Below are positions 7,707 through 16,387 of a stretch of DNA of 27,176 nt, in pieces. The position numbers were made by a program, and so were the translations under genes. Source of the DNA: CAYWHE01 sp964458125 (GTDB lineage: Bacteria > Bacteroidota > Bacteroidia > AKYH767-A > OLB10); the NCBI GenBank assembly GCA_964458125.1, contig CAYWHE010000029.1:1-27176 (forward strand), in the 5' to 3' direction. The notes under the pieces are model-generated. The model was not told where the DNA came from, searched no databases, and saw only the letters and a list, made by a program, of their open reading frames with translations. Each line of letters opens with the position of its first letter. Positions within the stretch are counted from its first letter, which is position 1.

Positions 7707-8216
7707 TTGCCAAACCTCACCACCACCGAATTTGCATTTTACGGATTATCCGCATTGACCCTGTTCACTGCCATGATGGTTGTATTTTCCAAAAAACCTG
7801 TTCACAGCGTCATCTTTCTGATTTCCTGTTTTTTCACCATTGCCGGTCATTATATCCTGATGAATGCCCAGTTTCTGGCAGCCGTTCATGTGATCGTTTA
7901 TGCAGGCGCCATTATGGTCCTGTTCCTGTTCACCATCATGTTTCTGAACCTGAATGCTGAAGTGGAACCCCATAAGCCTGTCATGCTTAAAGTGGCCGCC
8001 GTAATTGCGGGAGGTATTCTGATGATGGTTCTGGTCGGCATTTTAAAGGGGGCAGAAAACCTGATACCCGTTGCCGGTGATGGGCAGATTGGTCTGGTGA
8101 AGAACCTGGGAAAGGTTTTATATGAACAATACATGCTCCCGTTTGAAATTTCCGCCGTACTCTTTCTTTCGGCCATGGTAGGTGTTGTGATGATCGGAAA
8201 AAAAGAAATGCAATGA
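7707..8216 (+). CDS. nuoJ: NADH-quinone oxidoreductase subunit J
   Basis: Membrane subunit of 169 residues with five helices. The conserved third helix reads VHVIVYAGAIMVLFLFTIMF, including the tyrosine and glycine next to the known pi-bulge that moves in the coupling cycle. An upstream in-frame TAA at 7641-7643 and the absence of an ATG mean that translation probably begins at TTG 7707 (ATT 7704 is less likely). This gives PNLTTTEFAFYGLSALTLF as the natural N-terminus. The stop overlaps the nuoK start by four bases (ATGA at 8213-8216), which suggests translational coupling. Confidence 0.94.
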   Translation: MPNLTTTEFAFYGLSALTLFTAMMVVFSKKPVHSVIFLISCFFTIAGHYILMNAQFLAAVHVIVYAGAIMVLFLFTIMFLNLNAEVEPHKPVMLKVAAVIAGGILMMVLVGILKGAENLIPVAGDGQIGLVKNLGKVLYEQYMLPFEISAVLFLSAMVGVVMIGKKEMQ

Positions 8217-8533
8217 ATAATTTCTTCGAAGCCATACCCGTCAATCATTATGTCTGGCTTTCAGCCATTCTTTTCAGCATAGGGGTATGCGGGGTGCTGA
8301 TCAGGCGTAATGCCATCATCCTTTTTATGTGTGTGGAACTCATGCTGAATGCCGTGAATATATTACTGGTGGCTTTCTCCACGCTGCACCAGGACCCAGG
8401 GGGACAGGTTTTTGTTTTCTTCATCATGGCCGTAGCCGCTGCAGAAGTGGCGGTGGGACTGGCCATCCTGGTGATGGTATACCGGAACATCACATCCGTT
8501 GACATCAACCTGCTGAATAAACTAAAGTGGTGA
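8213..8533 (+). CDS. nuoK: NADH-quinone oxidoreductase subunit K
   Basis: Small membrane subunit of 106 residues with three helices, homologous to MrpC of antiporters. The two buried glutamates needed for proton pumping are present: Glu42 in MCVELMLNAVN and Glu78 in AVAAAEVAVGL. They match E. coli Glu36 and Glu72. Its ATG lies inside the nuoJ stop (4-base overlap). nuoL follows after 42 bases. Confidence 0.97.
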   Translation: MNNFFEAIPVNHYVWLSAILFSIGVCGVLIRRNAIILFMCVELMLNAVNILLVAFSTLHQDPGGQVFVFFIMAVAAAEVAVGLAILVMVYRNITSVDINLLNKLKW

Positions 8534-8575
8534 CCGAATATGAGAAATAACTGTTAACCAAGCCGACCTGACCTG

Positions 8576-10465
8576 ATGACAAACCTGATCTGGCTTGTAC
8601 CGATTTTACCTCTTGCAGGATTTCTGCTGAATGGTATTTTCAATCAGAAAATGCCCCGAAGACTTGCAGGATTCCTGGCATCGGGTGTTGTGTTCGCTTC
8701 TTTTGCAATATCCATGCTCATTTTTATCGAGGTGCAGAGCGGGAACGGGCAACCGGTAACAGTTTCATTTCTGGAGTGGTTTTCAGCCGGGAACCTGCAT
8801 ATCGAATTCTCCTTTCTGGTCGACCGTATTTCTGTCCTGTTTCTGCTCGTGATAACCGGTGTAGGATTCCTGATTCATGTTTATTCCATCGGCTACATGC
8901 ATGCCGATGAAGGTTACCAGCGTTATTTCTCCTACCTCAACCTGTTCGTGTTTTTCATGCTTTTGCTTGTGCTGGGATCCAACTATGTCGTCATGTTCGC
9001 AGGGTGGGAAGGGGTTGGATTATGTTCCTACCTGCTGATCGGATTCTGGTTTAAGAACAACAATTTCAACCATGCCGCTAAAAAAGCCTTCATCATGAAC
9101 CGGATCGGTGATCTGGGTTTCCTGTTGGGCATGTTCCTGCTCTTTACTTCCTTCGGCAGCCTGGATTACAATCATATTTTTGAAACGGCCTCTTCCTGGC
9201 CAACCGGTGATGTGACGATCACGGCCATAACCATATTGTTATTCATCGGGGCCATGGGCAAAAGCGCCCAGATTCCTCTTTATACCTGGCTGCCAGATGC
9301 CATGGCCGGGCCGACACCCGTATCAGCACTGATTCATGCTGCCACCATGGTAACTGCAGGTATTTACATGATCATCCGGTCACATGTATTGTATGCGCTA
9401 TCTCCAACCGGTTCAGAATTTGTGGCCATTATCGGGATGGTTACCGCTCTTTTTGCAGCCACCATCGGCCTGGCACAAACGGATATCAAGAAAGTGCTTG
9501 CCTATTCCACGGTGAGTCAGCTCGGTTATATGTTTGTAGCGCTTGGTGTCGGAGCTTTTGGTACCGGACTGTTTCACGTGGTTACGCATGCCTTCTTCAA
9601 GGCCCTGTTGTTTCTGTGCGCCGGTTCCGTTATTCATGCCATGAGCGGAGAACAGGACATCAGGTACATGGGTGGACTGAAGAAAAAACTTCCGGTAACG
9701 CATCTTACCTTCCTCATTGGAACCTTAGCCATAAGCGGAGTTCCTCCGTTTGCGGGCTTTTTCTCCAAGGATGAAATACTCTCCATGACCTATCTGCATT
9801 CAGTTCCCATGTTTATCGTGCTGGCCATTACTTCTGTTTTAACGGCTGTTTATATGTTCCGCCTTTATTGGCTGACGTTTCATGGTGATTTCCGCGGAAC
9901 CCGTCAACAGGAGGAACATCTTCATGAATCACCTGCCACCATGACCGTTCCTCTTATCGTCCTGGCCATCTTGTCGGCAACAGGCGGATTTATGGGCATG
10001 CCGTCCGTATTTCACATGCCTCACTGGCTGAACGGCTTCCTGGCTTCTGTATTGGATTCAGCCGGAGAGCCTGAGGTTTCGCATACTTTTGAATATGGTT
10101 TAATGGGTGTTTCCATTGTCGCCCTGCTGATAATCATCATGACCACCCGCCGATATTATCTTGTAAGTAAAAAGGTGCCGGGTGATGAAATTTCCTTCAG
10201 CCCGGTCACCAGGATGCTTTATCACAAGTACTGGGTGGATGAGTTTTATGATAATATGATTGGCAAGCCCCTTCAGTGGTTCTCTGCCCATGTCATCAAA
10301 AACATAGAAGTGCACCTGATCGACCGCATGGTGAACCTGTCCGGGATTGCCTTGCAGGCCGGCAGCAACACCCTGCGATACATTCAGTCAGGACAAATTG
10401 GTTTATACATTTTTATCATGGTAGCCGGCATCATCGCCCTGCTGTTGTTTCAACTGATGATGTAA
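8576..10465 (+). CDS. nuoL: NADH-quinone oxidoreductase subunit L
   Basis: Antiporter-like proton-pumping subunit at the far end of the membrane arm, 629 residues. The conserved glutamate Glu145 lies in FAGWEGVGLCSYLLIGFW. Other signatures are PTPVSALIHAATMVTAGIY and HAFFKALLFLCAGSVIHAM, with the lysine of the proton channel. The C-terminal third contains the amphipathic lateral helix region and a final membrane anchor (YIFIMVAGIIALLLFQLMM). Length and start are typical. nuoM begins six bases after the stop. Confidence 0.97.
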   Translation: MTNLIWLVPILPLAGFLLNGIFNQKMPRRLAGFLASGVVFASFAISMLIFIEVQSGNGQPVTVSFLEWFSAGNLHIEFSFLVDRISVLFLLVITGVGFLIHVYSIGYMHADEGYQRYFSYLNLFVFFMLLLVLGSNYVVMFAGWEGVGLCSYLLIGFWFKNNNFNHAAKKAFIMNRIGDLGFLLGMFLLFTSFGSLDYNHIFETASSWPTGDVTITAITILLFIGAMGKSAQIPLYTWLPDAMAGPTPVSALIHAATMVTAGIYMIIRSHVLYALSPTGSEFVAIIGMVTALFAATIGLAQTDIKKVLAYSTVSQLGYMFVALGVGAFGTGLFHVVTHAFFKALLFLCAGSVIHAMSGEQDIRYMGGLKKKLPVTHLTFLIGTLAISGVPPFAGFFSKDEILSMTYLHSVPMFIVLAITSVLTAVYMFRLYWLTFHGDFRGTRQQEEHLHESPATMTVPLIVLAILSATGGFMGMPSVFHMPHWLNGFLASVLDSAGEPEVSHTFEYGLMGVSIVALLIIIMTTRRYYLVSKKVPGDEISFSPVTRMLYHKYWVDEFYDNMIGKPLQWFSAHVIKNIEVHLIDRMVNLSGIALQAGSNTLRYIQSGQIGLYIFIMVAGIIALLLFQLMM

Positions 10466-10471
10466 AAGAAA

Positions 10472-11923
10472 ATGCTGACCCTGATACTGATCATACTTCC
10501 CGCACTGGCCTCATTGGCCTGTCTGCTGCCTGGACAAAGGCAGGTGAAGTACCTGGCCCTGGCGGCTTCCCTCTTTCAGCTCGGGGTTAACCTGTATGCC
10601 TGCAGCCTGTTTGTGACGGGCGGAGGCACGCAGTTTATGGCTGATTATTACTGGATGCAGGAATTCGGTATCAGTTTTAAAGCCGGTATGGATGGCATCA
10701 GCCTGCTGTTGGTACTGCTGACCAATATTTCCATTCCCCTGATTCTGCTGTCGTCCTTCGGCCGTGAAATTTCCAGCCCCCGTGCTTTTTTCAGCCTGAT
10801 CCTGCTCATGCAGGCTGCCCTGATTGGCGTATTTACATCCCTGGACGGATTTCTGTTTTACGTATTCTGGGAGCTGGCGCTGATCCCTGTTTACTTCATA
10901 TGCCTGCTTTGGGGCGGTGAAAATCGTATACGCATAACGTTAAAATTTTTCATTTATACCCTGTCCGGCAGTTTGCTGATGCTGGTGGGTTTTATATACC
11001 TGTACCTGCAAACGCCGGGTCAGCACAGCTTCGATATTCAGGCCCTGTATGCACTGGAACTTCCGGCAGAGCAGCAGTCTTATTTGTTCTGGGCCTTTTT
11101 CCTGGCTTTCGCCATTAAGATACCCATTTTCCCCTTTCATACCTGGCAGCCCGACACCTATACGGATGCACCCACACAGGGATCCATGCTTCTTGCCGGC
11201 ATTATGCTCAAGATGGGATTGTACGGGCTGATCCGCTGGCTGTTGCCCGTTCTGCCGGCCGGTGTGCATGAATGGGGGCATGTGGCACTGATAGCCTGTG
11301 TGGCGGGAATTGTTTACGCATCCTGCATGGCCCTGGTGCAGAAGGACTTTAAGAGACTGATCGCCTATTCTTCCATCGCCCATGTGGGACTTATTGCAGC
11401 AGGAATTTTTACGCTCAATATACAGGGGTTGCAGGGCGCCATGTTGCAGATGATGAGCCATGGCATCAATGTAATCGGACTCTTTTTCGTAGCTGATATC
11501 CTCATGAACCGCATGAATACACGCCATCTGGATGAACTGGGTGGTGTTGCCGGACAGGCTGGTAAGTTTGCTGTTTATTATATGGTAATCCTGCTGGGAA
11601 GCGTGGCCTTGCCGCTCACCAATGGCTTTGTCGGAGAGTTTATGCTCCTTAACGGAGTGTACCAGTACAGTTCAGTAATGGCGGCGTTTGCCGGCTTAAC
11701 CATCATATTAGGTGCGGTATATATGCTCAGAAGCTACCAGGCCGTTATGCTGGGCGACCGGGTGGTCAGCGAAAAAGTCTTTACACCGCTCACCCATACT
11801 GAAACCACCATACTTTTTGTAATCACGGTGCTGATCATCGGATTTGGCATTTATCCAAAACCCCTGCTCCTGATGACAGAAACGGATATTCAAATGATCT
11901 TAAACCATGCCTTGCTGCGCTAA
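10472..11923 (+). CDS. nuoM: NADH-quinone oxidoreductase subunit M
   Basis: Second antiporter-like proton-pumping subunit, 483 residues and about 14 helices. The key glutamate is Glu134 in FYVFWELALIPVYFI. The channel region reads FPFHTWQPDTYTDAPTQGSML, the family form of the PxHxWLPDA(H)xxAP motif, with Gln-Pro-Asp-Thr in place of the more common Leu-Pro-Asp-Ala. AYSSIAHVGLIAAGI and the MSHGINVIGLFFVADIL helix follow. ATG 10472 is preceded by a short purine stretch. nuoN follows after 15 bases. Confidence 0.96.
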   Translation: MLTLILIILPALASLACLLPGQRQVKYLALAASLFQLGVNLYACSLFVTGGGTQFMADYYWMQEFGISFKAGMDGISLLLVLLTNISIPLILLSSFGREISSPRAFFSLILLMQAALIGVFTSLDGFLFYVFWELALIPVYFICLLWGGENRIRITLKFFIYTLSGSLLMLVGFIYLYLQTPGQHSFDIQALYALELPAEQQSYLFWAFFLAFAIKIPIFPFHTWQPDTYTDAPTQGSMLLAGIMLKMGLYGLIRWLLPVLPAGVHEWGHVALIACVAGIVYASCMALVQKDFKRLIAYSSIAHVGLIAAGIFTLNIQGLQGAMLQMMSHGINVIGLFFVADILMNRMNTRHLDELGGVAGQAGKFAVYYMVILLGSVALPLTNGFVGEFMLLNGVYQYSSVMAAFAGLTIILGAVYMLRSYQAVMLGDRVVSEKVFTPLTHTETTILFVITVLIIGFGIYPKPLLLMTETDIQMILNHALLR

Positions 11924-11938
11924 AGGGGAACAAGAAAG

Positions 11939-13318
11939 ATGAATGCACTTATAGCGGTAACAGGACTCGGTGTACTGACCATGCTGGCCGAGATATTCAG
12001 TATCAGGAAAATAGTTTCCTGGCTGGTTATTCCGGGAATAATTCTGTCCCTGGTGTTCTGTTTCTTCGATTGGGGCAGTTCCGGCCGTTATTTTAACGAT
12101 ATGGTTTACTGGGATAACTATGCCCTTGCTTTCGCCGGTGTGCTGATGGTTATCTCCCTGCTTTGGTTTATCCTGGCCGGCCCCTATTACAATTCCAAAC
12201 CAACACTGGCCGACAGTTACGCCATTATACTGTTTGCCCTGGCGGGTGCCCTCATCATGGTTTGTTATGCCAACCTGGCCATGTTGTTTATCGGGATTGA
12301 AATTCTATCCATTTCCTTTTATGTACTGGCGGCCAGTAATAAATCAGAACTCCGTTCGAATGAAGCCGGCCTTAAATATTTTCTGATAGGTGCATTTTCG
12401 AGCGGTTTCCTGCTATTCGGCATTGCGCTCATCTATGGGGCGAGCGCGACTTTCAACATGCAGTCACTGACGGTCTATGTGACCACCCACCAGGGAAGCC
12501 TGCCCGGTATATTTTATGCCGGTATGCTGTTGATGCTGGTAGGCATGACTTTTAAGGTAGCCGCTGTTCCTTTTCATTCCTGGGCTCCTGATGTCTATGA
12601 GGGCGCCCCGACCCTGATCACTGCCCTGATGTCAACCGTGGTGAAGACGGCCGCTTTTGCAGCGCTATACCGCCTGTTCGGAACCTGTTTCGCCCCCATC
12701 TCAACGGAATGGTCCGGTATTATCTGGATCATGGCAGCAGCCAGTATGCTAGCCGGGAACATCCTGGCGGTTGCCCAGAACAGTCTGAAAAGAATGCTGG
12801 CCTATTCCAGTATTTCACATGCCGGCTATATGCTGCTGGCCGTGCTGGCCGTCAACGATCTGTCGGCTCCGGCCATACTCCTTTACGCAGCAGCCTATTC
12901 CGTTGCTTCCATCTGTGCTTTTACGGTTTTACAGCAGGTAAGTATTCATTCCGGGGATGAAAGCATAGCGGGACTGAAAGGGTTTGCCAAAGCACATCCT
13001 GTCCAGGCCTTTATCCTGATCCTGACCATGCTTTCCATGGCAGGTATTCCGCCTGTCGCTGGCTTTTTCGCTAAATACTATGTCTTTTATGCCGCCCTTA
13101 AAAGTCAGTATACCGGACTGGTGGTGATTGCCGTGGTGAGTTCCCTGATCGGGGTATATTATTATCTGCGCGTTGTGTTTACCCTGTTCCAGGAAACAGG
13201 CAATAACAGGCATTCGTATGCCTTCGGCAGGGTAGAAACCTTTCTTTTATCCCTTGGCGGTTTGCTGATCCTGTTGTTGGGGTTGATGCCGAACCTGCTT
13301 ACCGGCTTGCTGTCATAA
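11939..13318 (+). CDS. nuoN: NADH-quinone oxidoreductase subunit N
   Basis: Third antiporter-like proton-pumping subunit, 459 residues, and the last gene of the complex I operon. Conserved points are Glu121 in FIGIEILSISFYVLAA, FHSWAPDVYEGAPTLITALMST in the channel region, AYSSISHAGYMLL, and the C-terminal MAGIPPVAGFFAKYYVF. An AAGGGGAACAAGAAAG purine run precedes ATG 11939 and may serve as the ribosome site. No hairpin terminator is obvious in the 106 bases downstream, but a new promoter lies there. Confidence 0.96.
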   Translation: MNALIAVTGLGVLTMLAEIFSIRKIVSWLVIPGIILSLVFCFFDWGSSGRYFNDMVYWDNYALAFAGVLMVISLLWFILAGPYYNSKPTLADSYAIILFALAGALIMVCYANLAMLFIGIEILSISFYVLAASNKSELRSNEAGLKYFLIGAFSSGFLLFGIALIYGASATFNMQSLTVYVTTHQGSLPGIFYAGMLLMLVGMTFKVAAVPFHSWAPDVYEGAPTLITALMSTVVKTAAFAALYRLFGTCFAPISTEWSGIIWIMAAASMLAGNILAVAQNSLKRMLAYSSISHAGYMLLAVLAVNDLSAPAILLYAAAYSVASICAFTVLQQVSIHSGDESIAGLKGFAKAHPVQAFILILTMLSMAGIPPVAGFFAKYYVFYAALKSQYTGLVVIAVVSSLIGVYYYLRVVFTLFQETGNNRHSYAFGRVETFLLSLGGLLILLLGLMPNLLTGLLS

Positions 13319-13369
13319 TGGTTCAAAGACCCATTTTCTGTTTTAACGGACTGATTATACTCATAAAAC

Positions 13370-13401
13370 TTGACTGTAAATCCATATTTTTTCTAAATTC
13401 G
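13370..13401 (+). promoter_or_regulatory. Probable promoter of the glutamate dehydrogenase gene
   Basis: TTG at 13370-13372 is followed by 21 bases and TAAATTCG at 13394-13401, a one-base variant of the Bacteroidota -7 box TAnnTTTG. The predicted transcription start near 13407 would leave about 18 bases before ATG 13425. The spacer is slightly long compared with the 19 bases at nuoA. Confidence 0.5.
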
Positions 13402-13424
13402 CACCCTCAATTTATTAACCATAC

Positions 13425-14714
13425 ATGGCACCATTGAAAAAAAATTTCGCTTCAAGCAAGGAGAGTAATACACAAGGCAATCCATTTAATGAAATGATTC
13501 AGCGGTTTGATGTTGCCGCCAAAATCATGAAACTTGATGCAGATGTATACGAGATCATGAAAACACCCGCCAAGCAGATTGAAGTGAGTCTTCCCATTAA
13601 GCTTGATAACGGCAAAACAAGGGTATTTGAAGGCTACCGCATTATACATTCCACCGCTTTGGGACCTTCCAAGGGAGGTATCCGTTATTCCATGGAAGTC
13701 AATATTCACGAAGTGAAGGCACTGGCCGCCTGGATGACCTGGAAATGCGCCATTGCCAATATCCCATATGGCGGAGCGAAGGGAGGAATAACCTGTGATC
13801 CTTCCTTAATGACCGTTGGGGAACTGGAGCGCCTGACCAGAGCCTATACCGGAGCCATGAGTGATATTTTTGGCGTAGATAAGGATATTCCTGCACCGGA
13901 CATGAATACCGGTCCCAGGGAGATGGCCTGGATCGTGGATGAGTTTTCAAAAATAAAGGGTGGTTTTACGCCTGGTATTGTAACCGGCAAACCGCTTCAC
14001 CTGGGTGGATCACTCGGACGGGTGGAGGCTACCGGAAGGGGAGTGACCACGGCAGCCCTTGCAGCCATGCAAAAAATGAAAATGAATCCAAAAAAATGCA
14101 CGGCAGCCGTGCAGGGATTCGGAAATGTGGGCTCTATTACAGCCAAACACATGCACGATAACGGCATTAAAGTAGTAGGTATTTCCGATCATACCGCTGC
14201 TTTTTATGATCCGAAAGGAATTAATATAGCTAAAGCTATTGCTTACCGTGACAGTAACAAGGGAGTATTAAGGGGCTTCAAAACCGGTAAACTGATCGGC
14301 AATGAAGAATTACTGGAACTGAAAGTGGATGTGCTGGCTCCTTGTGCTCTCGAAAATCAGATTACCGGAACGAATGCGGCAATGATTAAGGCCAAAATGA
14401 TCGTGGAAGGAGCAAACGGACCCACCACCTCTGCCGCCGATGAGATTTTGCACAAAAAGGGAGTCGTGGTAATTCCGGATATTCTGGCCAATGGCGGTGG
14501 AGTAACCGTATCCTATTTTGAATGGGTGCAGAACAGAACCGGTTATTACTACAGGGAAGAAGAAATTACCCGGAGAGCGGATTCCTGGATGAGCAAAGCC
14601 TTCCATAACGTTTGGGAGGTGGCCCAGGAGCATCATGTTTCCATGCGTATTGCCGCCTATATTTTTGCGCTGAATAAAGTTTCCATTGCCATTAAGTCAA
14701 GGGGAAGTTTTTAA
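13425..14714 (+). CDS. gdhA: Glutamate dehydrogenase (Glu/Leu/Phe/Val dehydrogenase family)
   Basis: Cytosolic enzyme of 429 residues that interconverts glutamate with 2-oxoglutarate and ammonia using NAD(P). The N-terminal substrate domain contains GPSKGGIRY (Lys83) and TWKCAIANIPYGGAKGGI, where Lys107 binds substrate and Lys119 is the catalytic lysine; PAPDMNTG (about 156-163) is also conserved. The Rossmann domain has VQGFGNVGS (about 229-237). Length matches the hexameric small type found in Bacteroidota and Firmicutes. Cofactor preference cannot be settled by eye. It lies behind complex I with its own likely promoter; the adjacency would suit NADH supply from amino acid catabolism, but this is inference. 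Confidence 0.93.
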   Translation: MAPLKKNFASSKESNTQGNPFNEMIQRFDVAAKIMKLDADVYEIMKTPAKQIEVSLPIKLDNGKTRVFEGYRIIHSTALGPSKGGIRYSMEVNIHEVKALAAWMTWKCAIANIPYGGAKGGITCDPSLMTVGELERLTRAYTGAMSDIFGVDKDIPAPDMNTGPREMAWIVDEFSKIKGGFTPGIVTGKPLHLGGSLGRVEATGRGVTTAALAAMQKMKMNPKKCTAAVQGFGNVGSITAKHMHDNGIKVVGISDHTAAFYDPKGINIAKAIAYRDSNKGVLRGFKTGKLIGNEELLELKVDVLAPCALENQITGTNAAMIKAKMIVEGANGPTTSAADEILHKKGVVVIPDILANGGGVTVSYFEWVQNRTGYYYREEEITRRADSWMSKAFHNVWEVAQEHHVSMRIAAYIFALNKVSIAIKSRGSF

Positions 14715-14743
14715 ATCCCGTTTTTATTGAATAATCCAGATAA

Positions 14744-14777
14744 AAATGTTTTGAAAACAATTGTATTTCAAACATTT
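14744..14777. promoter_or_regulatory. AT-rich dyad between gdh and psd
   Basis: A perfect ACAATTGT core (14757-14764) is flanked by inverted arms, AAATGTTTTGAAA on the left and TTTCAAACATTT on the right. About 16 pairs form with one unpaired base on each side. No T-run follows, and the stem has few G/C pairs, so it is a poor intrinsic terminator. It could be a protein-binding operator or a 3'-end structure for gdh. Confidence 0.45.
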
Positions 14778-14896
14778 GTTGTACATTAGTGATAATTTTA
14801 CATAAAGAAAGAACCCGTTTTCAGCCTGCCCGAAAAATTAATTCTTTCTTTTGATTGCAGTTTCTTGATGTGCAACTCAGTCAAATACCTTTCATT

Positions 14897-15556
14897 ATGG
14901 ACATCCACCGCGAAGGTCACCGGATCATTCTGACAACCATTTTTTCCCTGCTGGCCATCAACATGGCCCTGTTTTATTTTCTGAATGACCATGAACTCAT
15001 CAAGATTTCCGTGGTGGTGTTGTCCGGTATTTTCTTTTTGCTCATACTCCAGTTTTTCCGTTACCCGAGGCGCACCCTGACGCTGAATGATAAATATATT
15101 ATCGCACCGGCCGATGGAAAAGTACTGGTCATTGAACAAACTGAAGAGCCGGAGTATTTTAAGGACAAGCGCATACAGATTTCCATTTTTATGTCGCCCG
15201 TCAACGTGCATGCCAACTGGTATCCGATGAGCGGTCTTGTCAAATATCTTCGTCATCACAAGGGAAAATACCTGGTGGCCTGGCATCCCAAATCCTCAAC
15301 AGAAAATGAGCGGACGAGCATTGTGATTGAGAAAGAGTCGAAAAGCGAGATCATGGTCAGGCAGATTGCCGGGGCACTGGCCAACAGGATCGTGTTTTAT
15401 CCTCATGAAGGGGACATGATCCGGCAGGGCGCTGAACTGGGTTTTATTAAATTCGGATCCAGGGTGGATGTGTTTTTACCCCTGACGGCAAAGGTGGACG
15501 TCAAGCTGAACCAGAAAACCAGGGGAGGCGTTACCGTTCTCGCTGAACTTGCCTGA
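14897..15556 (+). CDS. psd: Phosphatidylserine decarboxylase proenzyme, short type
   Basis: Pyruvoyl enzyme of 219 residues that converts phosphatidylserine to phosphatidylethanolamine at the membrane. Two N-terminal hydrophobic helices anchor it. The catalytic part begins APADGKV (Asp73), followed by MSPVNVHANWYP (His105), and ends with FGSRVDVFLP. Self-cleavage between Gly187 and Ser188 would make the beta and alpha chains and the pyruvoyl group. This FGSR form and the short length are typical of the Psd type found in Bacteroidota and alpha-proteobacteria, in place of the LGST of E. coli. A TTG at 14855 and a GTG at 14870 extend the frame, but ATG 14897 gives the usual MDIHREGH start. Its last 26 bases overlap the convergent cyclase gene. 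Confidence 0.93.
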   Translation: MDIHREGHRIILTTIFSLLAINMALFYFLNDHELIKISVVVLSGIFFLLILQFFRYPRRTLTLNDKYIIAPADGKVLVIEQTEEPEYFKDKRIQISIFMSPVNVHANWYPMSGLVKYLRHHKGKYLVAWHPKSSTENERTSIVIEKESKSEIMVRQIAGALANRIVFYPHEGDMIRQGAELGFIKFGSRVDVFLPLTAKVDVKLNQKTRGGVTVLAELA

Positions 15557-16238
15557 AAGTTGGGATGCCGAATCTCTTTTCGTAAATGAACTCAAGAAAG
15601 CTGATGTTCATGATCAGCATCAAAAAGCCATAGGCATGGTCCTCCATCGGTATCGTGTAAATCCTCAGGCCTGAATTTTCCATATCGTTGTAAATGACCA
15701 CGGGGAGTGCCGTCAGAAAGCCATTGACCAGCAAAAACATGATATATGATCCGGCATACATCAAATAAAATTTCCCCAGGAAACGGGCCTTTTTATAGAT
15801 GAGAAAGGTCAGGTAAATGCCGGCAAACAGACAGGAACTGAACGTATAGGCCTTGTCGTAATAAAAAAAAGCCGAAACGAACAGTGCTGACGCCAACAGG
15901 ATGTTTAAAGCCGGTACGGCAGGTGCGAGCAGGTCTTCTTCGATGTAATAGTTGAAAACCTGGTAGGTGAAAATGCAGGCATAGGGTATGGTCAGAAAAA
16001 ACAAACATTCTTCCATGGGTAATCCAAACCAGTAAATGCCCAGGATGTATCCCGGGTTGAAACTCCAGATACCCCATTTGGTAAAGAAGTGGTCCCATAC
16101 GATGAAAACAGCAGCCGTGATTAGCCAGCCTGGAAGCATGTGTTTCCAGTATTGCCTGAAGTGGACCTTCCGTTCAAAGGAAAGCAGGAACGGAAAAATA
16201 AACGAAAAGAAATTAATCAGCAGGTACGTGTATTTCAT
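15531..16238 (-). CDS. Lycopene cyclase domain protein (CrtYcd / heterodimeric-type, fused)
   Basis: Integral membrane protein of 235 residues with about six to seven helices. It has two similar halves, as expected for the fused form of the CrtYc-CrtYd carotenoid cyclase family. The paired active-site motifs are PMEE at 74-77 (WFGLPMEECLFF) and PMED at 197-200 (YTIPMEDHAYGF); WDHFFTKWGIWSFNPGYILG is typical of the first half. The probable reaction is beta-cyclisation of lycopene or a related linear carotenoid. No other carotenoid genes are adjacent. The frame extends upstream to 16316, but ATG 16238 was chosen because it gives family length and lies just downstream of a promoter. It converges on and overlaps psd by 26 bases. 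Confidence 0.88.
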   Translation of the reverse strand: MKYTYLLINFFSFIFPFLLSFERKVHFRQYWKHMLPGWLITAAVFIVWDHFFTKWGIWSFNPGYILGIYWFGLPMEECLFFLTIPYACIFTYQVFNYYIEEDLLAPAVPALNILLASALFVSAFFYYDKAYTFSSCLFAGIYLTFLIYKKARFLGKFYLMYAGSYIMFLLVNGFLTALPVVIYNDMENSGLRIYTIPMEDHAYGFLMLIMNISFLEFIYEKRFGIPTFRQVQRER

Positions 16239-16277
16239 CAGGATGAAACTTGACGGGAGATTACCATTGTCCAGGGG

Positions 16278-16307
16278 CGAAGTTAAGAGTTTGACACATA
16301 ATGACAA
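16278..16307 (-). promoter_or_regulatory. Probable promoter of the lycopene cyclase gene
   Basis: Read on the minus strand, TTG (16307-16305) is followed by 19 bases and TAACTTCG (16285-16278), a variant of TTTG-N19-TAnnTTTG. The predicted transcription start near 16272 leaves roughly 30 bases before ATG 16238. It lies inside the upstream extension of the open frame, which argues against starting translation at 16316. Confidence 0.55.
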
Positions 16308-16387
16308 TCCAGGCATGTAACCCCTTGCTGTTCCGGACGTGTTAGAAACACTCCTTCTCCTGAGAAAGATTACAAGAACAGGCTTAG

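Noticed and set aside
10940..11527. 195-codon minus-strand frame opposite nuoM
   Set aside because: Shadow of nuoM, with no start context or recognisable domain.
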